From assembly GCA_036245525.1 (NCBI GenBank), contig BTPG01000006.1:90658229-90722228 (forward strand): 64,000 nucleotides of DNA, given 5' to 3'. Both the position numbers and the translations under genes were made by a program. The notes under the pieces are model-generated. The model was not told the origin of the DNA, did no database searches, and saw only the letters and a list, made by a program, of their open reading frames with translations. Shown one piece after another: positions 22,290 through 31,209 of the stretch (position 1 is its first letter; each line of letters begins with the position of its first letter). The DNA is from Semisulcospira habei (taxonomy: Eukaryota > Mollusca > Gastropoda > Semisulcospiridae).

Positions 22290-22697
22290 CTGAAAACACA
22301 GTTCACTGTTAACATCCTCTGTCCTGCTACTATAATAATGGCCAATATAATTATTTTTATCAAATTTTACCAAAGGAAAAAAATGAGAACGTAAAAAATT
22401 TGGCCGAGTTCTGTTTAAAAGTCATTGTTGGTATGACTGCCTCTGACAAAACCAGGACAAAGTGCATTTTGGGGCTTATTGAGTGTTACATATCAATGGA
22501 ATCTTCAGAAAAAAGCTTTCATTTAATATACACTACTGTTAAAAAAAAAGTATACGCTTTTCTCAGGAGCTGCCAGTGTTACGTTTTGTGTGAATGGGTT
22601 AAGTTTAATTCCACACTGAGCCCCAAAATACTTCTAAAAACGCCGATATTAGTGACCATAATACTGACTGTCCAACACATCTAAACACACACTTTAC

Positions 22698-22829
22698 CTG
22701 CAGCTTCCATGAGTTCTTCGTGAAGGAAGTGCGGCACAAGAGGCTCCGCCAATTCGTTGAAAAAACTTTTCAGAACCGTCGCAATGGCATTGACTGGGAT
22801 TTCTAAAGATGTTATGTCCACCTGTGGAT
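22698..22829 (-). CDS. RhoGAPp190: p190 RhoGAP exon (GAP domain)
   Basis: Acceptor TTTTTTTCAG precedes 22829 and donor GTAAAG follows 22698. The exon is 132 nt (44 codons, splice phase 1 at both sides). It encodes PQVDITSLEIPVNAIATVLK, then SFFNELAEPLVPHFLHEELM. The segment V-D-(I/V)-(T/N)-S-L-E-I-x-V-N-A-(I/V)-A is a strong match in pattern to p190A/B, and (S/A)-F-F-x-(E/D)-L-(A/P)-(E/D)-P-L-(V/I)-P is the general RhoGAP signature. The upstream intron places a type B foldback 24 nt before the acceptor. Confidence 0.95.
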
Positions 22830-22853
22830 CTGAAAAAAATCAGACAAGTTCCT

Positions 22854-23005
22854 TTAACCCATTCAGTATCAAGAAAATCTGAACATCACCCAACTGCAAG
22901 AGGTATAGATCCTCATGAGCCCCACAGTTGCGGGGGCTCATGAGGATCTACACCTCTCGATGACACCACTTTGAATCCATGTTCCTGGGACGAATAGGTT
23001 TTTTC
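22854..23005. repeat. TTAA foldback, core type B
   Basis: Starts TTAACCCATTCAGTATC. The hairpin at 22898-22962 pairs 'gcaagaggtatagatcctca' with 'tgaggatctacacctctcg' around a CCCCACAGTTGCGGGGG centre. The unit ends poorly near 23005. It begins only 24 nt from the 3' splice site of the exon at 22829, inside the likely branch-point region. Confidence 0.8.
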
Positions 23006-23160
23006 TTGCTTGAATTAACTCATATCATACTGAGGCTAAAAAGCTTCAAATTTGTAGACAGCTTTTCTCATAAAAGAAAAACATTCAAAGAATGGAAAAA
23101 TTACAAAATATTCACCAAAAAATGAATTTTTTTTCTAAAATGTATTTTTTTGAAAAATAC

Positions 23161-23340
23161 TTACCGATGGCATTACTATCTGGGAATACACTCTATTGCC
23201 TATAGATTTCAGCAAAAATTGTGTGTAGCACACAACTGGGGAGGAGACACCGGGGATCCAAGCACTATGACCCCGGGTGGCCTCCCCTTACTACCCTATC
23301 CCGGCGAGCACAGGGCGACCTCGTCAGTTTCACACATAGC
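23161..23340 (+). repeat. DIRS copy 1 terminal repeat (recombinase-proximal end)
   Basis: Begins TTACCGATGGCATTACTATC and is the reverse complement of 29289-29466. The extreme end outside it (aatgaattttttttctaaaa) differs from the other extreme end. Confidence 0.9.
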
Positions 23341-23378
23341 CACAAGAGGCAAGCGGGGCAGGTGGGAGGGCCATCCGA

Positions 23379-23476
23379 GTAATGCCATCGGTAAGTATTT
23401 TTCAAAAAAATACATTTTAGAAAAAAAATTCATTTGTTTTTTCAAAATACATTACCGATGGCATTACTATCTGGGA
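23379..23476 (+). promoter_or_regulatory. DIRS copy 1 internal complementary region
   Basis: The left half (GTAATGCCATCGGTAAGTAT through AATTCATT) is the reverse complement of the recombinase-proximal extreme end. The right half (TGTTTTTTCAAAATACATTA through CTGGGA) is the reverse complement of the opposite extreme end. The two meet at the sequence expected at a circular end-to-end junction. In DIRS-1 such a region is thought to template completion of the ends during replication. Confidence 0.85.
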
Positions 23477-23642
23477 GAATGGCGAACAGGCGGAGGGTGC
23501 CGTATCTAACCATAACCCAACCACTCCGCCGGCCCCCTCGAGAGAGAACTCCCGACGATTTCAGCTATGATGTGCCTAAGACGCCAGCCGCGCTCGGAGG
23601 GAGTGCTGGGCCGCGGAGATGTCGCCCACCCGTGCCCGGGAG

Positions 23643-24600
23643 TCACGTCGGCCGGATAGGTCTCTTAAGGAAGAAGCGTGCGAAAGTGGAGTCTGAGCGC
23701 CAGCCACCCGCTGCCACAATATCTTTGACCGAGCAGTTGCGGTCCAGGGCTAGACTGGCGGCTACTGCTCTCACTTCATGCGCCCGGATTTGTAAAGGCT
23801 CAGCGCCGCGTGGGGAGAGGTCTAGGTAGTCTGACCTAATCACCCACCGCAGCCAGGATGACACGATCTGGGCCGAGATGTGGCGTCTGCCCGCGGACAA
23901 GGTAAGAAGAGGCGCGAGCGCCCCCGGCGCTGCGGCTGAGAGCGGCGCAGGTAAATCATTAGCGCCCGCACTGGGTCCTGTTGCCGCGATCCAGGGGAGA
24001 GGTCCGCTCCACGGAGGGGCCGTATCGTTAGCCCCTGAGGAGCCGGCGCGGGCGGCGGTTCTTGGCCAGGAAGGACGGATCGGAGAGCCTCTGCGCAGAG
24101 CTGTCGGAACGAAACCGCAACCAGGCTGGGAGCATCGAGAGCGCGTGAAGCTCGCTGACTCGGGACGCTGTAACGAGAGCCAGAAGGAAACAGGTTTTCC
24201 GGGTCCAGTCTGAGAACCGAGCCAAGGGGAGGGCTCAAACCAGTCCGTATTCAACCACGTCAGTACCCAGGCAAGATTCCACCGGGGTACTAGGGAACGT
24301 GAAACCGGACGTCGGAGTTCAAAGTGAGCCAGAAATTCGACAGGCGCCTGGGTCCGGAAGACACCGGAGACGGTAGATGTCCGCGATCATAGCGCGGTAG
24401 CCCTTGATGGCGACCGGGGCTAAGCCCCGGTCGTCGAAGAGCCACAGGAAGAACTCCGCCAGTTGGTGGGAGGCTAGGTTAGTGGGAGGGAGCCCATGGG
24501 AGGTGCACCAGGTCGGAAAGACCCTCCACTTGCCTTCGTACACCCTCCTTGTAGAGAGTCTGCGGGCTGCTGCAATTGCCGCCACTGCAGCATCCGAGAA
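23643..24600 (-). pseudogene. DIRS copy 1 tyrosine recombinase
   Basis: N-terminal core-binding segment: MAAIAAARRLSTRRVYEGKW ... HQLAEFFLWLFDDRGLAPVA (24585-24319). A frame change follows. The catalytic half contains TASRVSELHALS (first Arg, frame at about 24170), then IRAHEVRAVAASLAL (His-x-x-Arg) and GGWRSDSTFARFFLKR. The nucleophilic tyrosine expected in FARFY is Phe here, by a single TAC to TTC change at about 23667; copy 2 keeps Tyr. DIRS recombinases integrate a circular double-stranded DNA copy. With the frameshifts and Tyr loss, this copy cannot catalyse integration. Confidence 0.85.
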
Positions 24601-26320
24601 CCTCTAGCGGCGCGGGCGTGCCGGACAACCTCCAAGCGTGTAGGCGGAGGCGTTCGGGGCACGGATGGAAAAGCCGCTGACGGGGCTGCTTGAGCATCGT
24701 GGAAGGGGTAGGAAGCTCCAGAGGAGGGTCCGTCGCCAGCGCGAGGAGGTCCGTGGTCCAGCTCTTGGTCCAGTTGAAGGGGGCCACCAGCAGGAGGACC
24801 GCCGAGCATCCCAGAAGCTTCCGCAGTACCTTCGGAACGAGGACTGACGGGGGGTAGGCGTAAGCAATCAGGCCGACCCAAGGAATGGGGAGCGCGTCCA
24901 CTGCCCAAGCGAGTGGATCCAGGACTGGCGAGATGTAGACCGGGAGCTGGCTGTTTCATCTGGTGGCAAACAGATCCACTAGCGGCGTTTCCCAGTGAGA
25001 GCAGAGCAGGCGAAAAATATCCGGGCGTAGGGACCGCTCCGTGTGGAGCAACTGTCCGCGACGAGACAGGGCGTCCGCCATCACGTTGAGGTGGCCAGGG
25101 ATGTGGCGGGCTCGTAGGGCAATGCCTCGATCCCTGCACCAGAGGAGAAGGTGGTACCGAAGAATGCAAAGGGAGGGCGAGTGAGTGCCACCCTGATTCT
25201 GTATGTAAGCCACCACCGTCGAGTTGTCGGAGAGCACGAGGACTTCCTGATTGGCCAAGGTCTCCTGCCAAACGTCGAATGCCAACCCAACTGCCTTCAG
25301 CTCCAGCCAGTTGACGTGATTCCCGAACAGCTCCCGAAGCCAACGCCCGAGGCCGAGAGAAATCCGGTAACAGGTGCGCGCCCCAGCCGGCCTGGCTCGC
25401 CTCTGTACAGAGAGACCACCGAGGTGGCGGGGAGTGTAGGGCACCCCCGAAGCCAGCCAAGCGAGGTCCGCCCACCTCTCGAGGTGAGGACGAGCCAGAG
25501 GCGTGACAGGTACTATATCCAACAGAGCGCCCGAGGGTCGCCAGTGAAGAAGGAGACGTAGCTGGAGAGGCCGAGCATAAAGTCTGCCCAAGGGAAGCAG
25601 GTCCGCAGCCGCACTGAGGAGGCCCAGGAGTTGAAGCCAGACCCTGGCGGTGAAGGAGGATCCCATCCCCATCGAAGTCGCTAAGTCGACGATCTTCTGT
25701 CGCCTGGCCAGAGGCAGGCGGGCAAGGTTGAGGTCGGTCAGGAATTCCATCCCCCGATGTAGAAACGTCGAGAGGGAGAAGATCGGATTTCCCCAATTGA
25801 GTAGGAAACCTAGACGACGCAGAAGGGAAAGCAGGGCATCCCTGTCCGTCTGGAGGGCTGCGGAAACCAAGTTGCGCAGTAGAAGGTCGCCCAAGTAATT
25901 GGAGGCCGGGCTCAAGGAGCGCTGACGGAAAAAGGCTATCACGGCGTCGAGCAGTCTTGTAAACACCCACGGACTGATGTTGAGGCCGAAAGGAAGGGTG
26001 CAGAACTGGTAGACGATCCCCCCAAGTCAAACCGACGGTACCGGCAAAACGACGGATGAATCGGGACGTGCAGATAGGCGTCTGACAGATCGAGGCTGAT
26101 CGCAAAGTCCATCGGCCGGAGGGCCGCACGGAGTGTCCTGGCCGTCTCCATCCTGAAGCGAGGGGCCAAGCTGATAAGTCGCCTGGTTTGGGAACTAGAA
26201 GAGTCGGCTGTAGAACGCCGGAGAGTCCTGCCGCGAAACCACCTCTGTCGCCGCTTTGGTGAGGAGGGTCGCCACTTCCCCGCGCAGAGCGTCTGCCTGT
26301 GTGCCGTCGAGCGGTTACTG
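24601..26320 (-). pseudogene. DIRS copy 1 reverse transcriptase/RNase H
   Basis: RT palm: LRPMDFAISLDLSDAYLHVP (catalytic Asp) at about 26080. Next FTRLLDAVIAFFRQRS and NYLGDLLLRNLV, where the YLDD catalytic box has become YLGD (copy 2 has YLDD). RNase H follows: VNWLELKAVGLAF (Glu), VLVLSDNSTVVAYIQNQGG (Asp), ARHIPGHLNVMADALSRRG (Asp), all intact in the frame 25966-24956. A C-terminal block of unknown role (IPWVGLIAYAYPPSVLVPKV) is in another frame at 24901-24479. Frame breaks near 26000 and 24950 interrupt the protein. Confidence 0.88.
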
Positions 26321-26470
26321 GGTCCACATGGGTGCTCTGCGAAGAGGCGGAGGCGACAGGAATGAAGTTGCAGGCCTGCGGTAACGGTGGAAAGAATCCA
26401 GGGGTCGTCCGGGAACAGCGATCTCCAAGATCGCTGAAGAGCGACAGCCGCCCGCCGACGGGAGGCTCGA

Positions 26471-28174
26471 TTACTGAGGCGGGGGCGGAGGCGGGGGCGA
26501 GTCAATGAGCCCGACCGCGGCCCGATCTACGGGCACCGCGGGGCCAAGCAGGGCGAGGGGCGGGGCCGGCCTGAGTAGCCTGGAATGGACGGGCCCGACC
26601 TCGTGAAGATCCGACTGTAGGAAAGGAGGGCCTGAAAGACCGCTGGGCACGACCCCCGCCGTGCGGGGGGCGCGAAAGCGGGTCGAGGCTGGGTTAGATG
26701 CAGGCTTGGGCCACAAGTCCTTGGAAGATTCCTTAATGGTGTGCCAAGTGTCGCCGAACAGCTGAGGACCACCTAAGGGGGCTTGACGGAGCTGGGTCTT
26801 CACTGACAAGGGAAGGTCCGAGCAGAGGCGCAAAAGGGTATCCCTCCTCCAGAGGTCGCATTTGGCAGCTGCTGCCCTGGCGGTGGCGGAAGAATGGTAG
26901 GCGGACCGGTTGGCCGCTATCAGGATGGACTGCACGTCACGAAGCGGGGACTGAGCCTCCAGGTCCCACGTATCCTGTAGGCACTGCCGTGCTGCCTGGG
27001 TAGCCAGTTCCAAACCCGAGCACGCCAGCGAGTTCCGCGCTAAGGAGGCGATCCTGTCGAGAGGCCGAGGCCACGAGTTCTGGACGAGCCTGCGGCCGCC
27101 CGCCTGTAGTAAGGCCGCCGCATCCACCGCTGGAAAAGGTATGGCGAAGGCTTGGGAGTGTCCAGCGTACCAGGCCTGGCGGAAGCTTAAGTTGATTCCC
27201 ACCGGCGATCGAGCGGCGGTAAAGTATCCCGTGTCGCCGAAAGCGTCGTTACGCAGCTGGGCGGAGAAGCATCGGTGAGGTCCCGGAAGCCGGCTTGCGG
27301 GAGGGACTTGCGGCGCTGGACTTGCCTCTGCGCGTCGACCATGGCCGAAGCCTGTCTCTTCGGAGGAGGCGAAGGCGGACAGACGTCGGGCGGTAGGGAC
27401 TTGGCGATAAGCCTTGAAGCCTCACCCAGAGCGTGGACCGTCTGTGATCCGAGCGAAGGGCCGGCAACGTCTGACGAGGCGGAGGCCGACGCGACAGCGG
27501 AAAAGGCGGGAAGGAGAACCAGCCGCCGAGTCCTGCAAGAAGATCGCCGAGGCCGAGTCCGACGGATGAAGGCTGAGGACGTCCGTTCCAAAACTGATCT
27601 TCTCGCGGCAAAGACGAAAGGGCGAGCGGCTACGAGAGCGCCGCACCGCCGCGCGCGAGGTAGACGCAGCCGCCCGCGACGCACGCAAAGAGGCGCGCCG
27701 CGGCGACGGAGGGACCATGGCAAAGCGACGGTCCACCTCGAAGTCGGGATCCGCACGCGGCAGCCGACGTGAGCGACAAACCGCGATCGGAATACCGAGG
27801 AAGTGGCCTGGTCACCCCTGGCCCGCCAAGGAGAACCGGTGCGAGGGGGGGGGGGGGACCGCCAATAGTCTCCCCTAGCCCGCTCAGGAAAGGCGGAGCG
27901 GGGAGGGGACAAATACCGGGCACGCGGCCCCCCGTCCGATGTTTCGGACCGTGGAGGACGCGCGATGTCACACCGGGCCCGCCTGGTCGATACGAGGCGG
28001 GATGGGGGGGGGGGAAGACAGTCTAGGGTCGCGCCAAGCCCGCTCAGGAAAGGCAGAGCGGGGAGGGGACGATTTATGAGCCCGCTGCCCCAGCTCCGAA
28101 GCCTCGGAGCGAGGGGGGGGGGGGGGGGGGGCGAGGGTCCAAGTCACACCGGGCCCGTCCGGTCGATACGAGAC

Positions 28175-28205
<31 letters not shown>

Positions 28206-29000
28206 AGTCTACGGTCACGCCAAGCCCGCTCAGGCGAAGCGAAGCGGGGAGGGGACCATATGTGCACGCGACCCCCGCTCCGACTCCTCGGAGCGTGGGG
28301 GGCGAGAGTCAACCACACCCCGGGCCCGCCCAGGCGAGACGGGGCGGGCGGGGGGGGGAAGAAAGCGAAGCATGCCGTGCCCGTTCGGAAAATACAGAGC
28401 GGGGAGGCAGCATTACTAACGGTCTCGTCACGTTTCGAAGCCTCGGTGCGTGAGCGAGAGCATTTCTTATCACGTTTACTCTCTTTCTTATGCTTGCGTT
28501 CCGTCACCCGTCCCCGCTCCGAAGACCTAGAGCCGGGGGTGGCCGACGAACGCTCATCTCTCCCAGACCGCTCGCCCGAAGCAGAGCGGGGGGTGGGAAC
28601 CAAAATGGGCTCAAGCCACGCGCTAACGAAGCAGAGCGTGGGGAGCGTGACTCCGAAACTCGCCTACCCTGCTCCGAAGACTCGGAGAGGGGAGGGAGAA
28701 CCTGCGAGGTAACGGTACAAGAAGGGGACTTACCTGTGGGCCGGAAAGCCCGATGCGCCGAGGGAAGTACGTACACCCGTGGAGGATCCCGTGGAGACCG
28801 AAGCGGGCGAGGGGACCGGTCATTTTTTTCGCCTGAAGAAGTCCCACCTGCGCGAACACCGGTCTTCCGTCCAAGCGGCGCCACCGTCACACGTTCCGTC
28901 CGAAGCACAGCCCGAACACAGCAAGCAAGAGTCGTGTGCATCATCCGGCCACTGGAAGTCCCCGCACGGCGGCAAGTCTTCGACACAGAAGAAGCCATAA
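26471..29000 (-). pseudogene. DIRS copy 1 ORF1 (gag-like)
   Basis: The frame 27202-26471 encodes an Ala/Leu/Arg-rich protein segment (RRLVQNSWPRPLDRIASLAR, DVQSILIAANRSAYHSSATA, WRRDTLLRLCSDLPLSVKTQ). It has no zinc knuckle and no sequence match I can name, but it sits where DIRS elements carry ORF1. Upstream, 27200-29000 is Arg/Pro/Ser-rich in several broken frames and contains tandem repeats with long G runs. A structural nucleic-acid-binding role is inferred from position only. Confidence 0.6.
27830..28370 (-). repeat. Tandem repeats with G runs inside DIRS ORF1, copy 1
   Basis: Three to four imperfect units of about 120-180 bp, each with 'cccgctcagg..gagcgggg' and 'cggtcgatacgaggcggg' and each able to fold (e.g. 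gctccgaagcctcggagc). Runs of 13-27 G occur at the same place in each unit. On the minus strand they encode repeated PPRSAFPERAWRD and poly-Pro. Run lengths differ between copies 1 and 2. Confidence 0.8.
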
Positions 29001-29288
29001 GGCCCTAAACCAACTACGCCGGCGAAGAAAGTCAACCGTGCACAAAACAGCCGGGCACAAGTCACGTGCGTCGTCGAACCCCAAGGCCAAGCCAAGGGTG
29101 AACTCACAAAGTCAGAGCCGGTAAAACCGGTCGTCGCACAGGTCACAATGAGTCCAATTGTCAAAGGAAAAACCACGAATGTAGTGAGTCCAGGGCTGAA
29201 TCGAAGACTCCAATTCAAGCCCACAGTCAAAAACCACTGAAACCCGTAGAACGGAGAAAGGCAAAAACTCGACCGTCCCCGGTCGAGC

Positions 29289-29466
29289 TATGAGTGAAAC
29301 TGACGAGGTCGCCCTGTGCTCGCCGGGATAGGGTAGTAAGGGGAGGCCACCCGGGGTCATAGTGCTTGGATCCCCGGTGTCTCCTCCCCAGTTGTGTGCT
29401 ACACACAATTTTTGCTGAAATCTATAGGCAATAGAGTGTATTCCCAGATAGTAATGCCATCGGTAA
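29289..29466 (-). repeat. DIRS copy 1 terminal repeat (ORF1-proximal end)
   Basis: Reverse complement of 23161-23340 with very few mismatches; followed by the extreme end 'tgtattttgaaaaaacaa' to 29484. Confidence 0.9.
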
Positions 29467-29558
29467 TGTATTTTGAAAAAACAAGTGTGATTCACAGGCA
29501 TAGCCAGTGCACTATGAACTGGACGCTGATGTCATGGTATGCAGTTTGTTTCACTTAC

Positions 29559-29636
29559 CTTCCTTGTATTTTGCCAGAAATATGTCTCCTTGGGCACGGT
29601 TGCCAGGGATGCGGTAAATACCCTCAGTGTTCATAC
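29559..29636 (-). CDS. RhoGAPp190: p190 RhoGAP exon carrying the arginine finger
   Basis: Acceptor TTGTTGCTAG precedes 29636 and donor GTAAGT follows 29559. The exon is 78 nt, a multiple of three with phase 1 at both sides, so skipping it keeps the frame. It encodes MNTEGIYRIPGNRAQGDIFL then AKYKE. (S/N)-T-E-G-(I/L)-Y-R-(V/I)-x-G-N is the RhoGAP motif whose Arg is inserted into the active site of Rho to stabilise GTP hydrolysis; here it is the R of GIYRIPGN. The first codon (Gly) is completed from the upstream exon across a GC-AG intron. The exon stands alone between two near-identical DIRS elements, 75 bp from the end of copy 1. Confidence 0.95.
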
Positions 29637-29759
29637 CTAGCAACAAAAGCAAAACTGCATGAAGCATATCTGCCATATCCAAACATGCTCAGGTGTCATG
29701 TTTTCATGATTATCCTTACTACATGGTCACAGCCCTAATGCTGTCCTGTAGTCAACACC

Positions 29760-29962
29760 AGCCCATATCATGCTGAGGGTAAAAGCTACAAATATGTGCT
29801 CTGCCATATGCAAGCTACATTATTAGACCAATGGCTTTAGTTCAAGGGGTGGTGCCAGCATAGCTTGGCGCCTCTAGGCGCCAAGCTATTCTGGCACTAC
29901 CCTTGAATTATTTTAGTCAAACTTATTTCACACACTGGTGTATTCCGAAAGATATGGGTTAA
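29760..29962. repeat. Foldback, core type A, A/T-rich flank variant
   Basis: Left flank 'atcatgctgagggtaaaagc' and right end 'gatatgggttaa'. The hairpin at 29838-29917 pairs 'caaggggtggtgccagcata' with 'ctattctggcactacccttg'. The same flank variant appears at 45376 and 54458. Confidence 0.8.
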
Positions 29963-30099
29963 ACAGCATGGTAATGTGAAGTTCCGAGATCATTCAAATC
30001 ATTCTCTGTGTCAAATGAGGTTCGTTTGCAACGAAGGACTATCGACAACAAACGAGAGCAATAGCATAGTTGACAGTCAGCTTGTTTCGTAAGCATAGA

Positions 30100-30175
30100 C
30101 AACACTCTCTCCGGGTTTAAGAGGATCTATGCCTCTTGGAGATGTTTGGAGTGTCGTTTAAGCTTACTACAGAAG
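30100..30175. repeat. Foldback, core type B, remnant
   Basis: 'gaggatctatgcctcttgga' matches one arm of core B; the other arm is not present. Confidence 0.5.
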
Positions 30176-30356
30176 CTGGTTTTCCGCCGTGACTTTGCTC
30201 TCGTTTGTTGTTGGGAGTCGTTAGTTGCAAATGAAACCTCACTAGTAAGCTGGTGGGTTTCTCTTCAATACAGATGTGAGAATCATAGACGGCCATCACA
30301 CAAGCAACATATACCAGGTTAACAAGCATTTGTCTCGGTTTAAACTGATCAAATGG

Positions 30357-30710
30357 TTGTACATTGCTCAACGTCCCGACAGCAACAAAACTTTTTCAGG
30401 ACGTGGGTGCACTGCTTGTGAAAAAAAACCTAAACAGAACATTGAATGTATGTCGCCAGCCAGTCTAATATGCTAAATAAACCTAAGACCATTTAGCAAC
30501 ACACATCCAATATCAAGAGCTACAGGCATCCAGACAGTGGGGAGAGTTTACAAAAGGTAAATACAGGTGAATGGACCACGGGTAGATAGAAACACATGCC
30601 CCAGAATAGAGAGTAAAACCCACCCTGTGGGGCTGACCAGGGTGACCCTGGGAACTAAAATGTAGTTAACCCCACCCAAGTCCCCCAGGGCAGACCCGGG
30701 TGGGGACCTC
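30357..30710 (-). mobile_element. SINE family S2, copy 2
   Basis: Flanked by a 9-bp duplication ATCAAATGG (30348-30356 and 30711-30719). The low-coordinate end is the tail side ('ttgtacattgctcaacgtcc') and the high-coordinate end is 'gggcagacccgggtgggg'. About 350 bp, with no RT frame. Confidence 0.9.
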
Positions 30711-30877
30711 ATCAAATGGGAGCCAAGAAGTGACACGTGCCAAAATAGCACATGCTTGCTAACATCAACTAAGTAGTGGTGGCATTTTTGGGTGGCTAAC
30801 AAACTCGGGACAGGTTGGAAGACTACAGACCATATTCACATCCACAACAATGAAATTGACAGTGAGGCTCAAACTAA

Positions 30878-31091
30878 TTAACCCATTTAGCCCCAAGTCC
30901 CTACAACAGGAGATGGATTGACCATGATAATTCAAGGGTAGTGCCAGATTAGCTTGGCACCTTCAGGTGCCAAGCTAATCTGGCAGTACCCTTGAATTAT
31001 CTTGGTCAATCCATCTCCTGCAACTGGTACATAGTAAGTAGGCAACACCTCCAAAATTTGTGAAATGGGACCTTGGGGCAAAAAGGGTTAA
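30878..31091. repeat. TTAA foldback, core type A
   Basis: Bounded by TTAACCCATTTAGCCCCAAG and 'ggggcaaaaagggttaa', 214 bp. Hairpin arms AGATTAGCTTGGCACC and GGTGCCAAGCTAATCT show a paired GCGCC/GGCGC to GCACC/GGTGC change. Confidence 0.9.
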
Positions 31092-31209
31092 GCAGTGTCA
31101 TTTGGTGTTTGAAGAAACAACACTTAAATGTGAAATGGAAAGCCATGCCTCTGTGTTTATCCTTCGGGTTTATTGAAGATACATACGGTGTGGTGCATGA
31201 AGCTGTACT

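Larger units (their letters stand above)
23121..29484 (-). mobile_element. DIRS-type tyrosine-recombinase retrotransposon, copy 1
   Basis: A 6364-bp element with inverted terminal repeats of about 180 bp (23161-23340 and 29289-29466) and an internal complementary region at 23379-23476. Coding order on the minus strand is ORF1 (gag-like), RT/RNase H, tyrosine recombinase: the DIRS arrangement. No LTRs and no obvious target duplication are present; both ends are AA. It lies in the intron between the exons at 29559 and 22829 of the RhoGAP gene, in the same transcriptional orientation. It is near-identical to copy 2 at 34802-41174 across its full length, with scattered substitutions and small indels. 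Coding frames are broken and two catalytic residues are lost. Confidence 0.93.

Noticed and set aside
24474..26327. 617-codon minus-strand frame over the DIRS RT region
   Set aside because: A GC-rich shadow frame; the RT and RNase H motifs are in another frame over the same interval (25966-24956). The same applies to 38127-36643, except where a frameshift brings the RNase H motif into it.
27965..28712. Gly/Arg-rich plus-strand frames
   Set aside because: Translations of G runs and DIRS ORF1 repeats on the non-coding strand.
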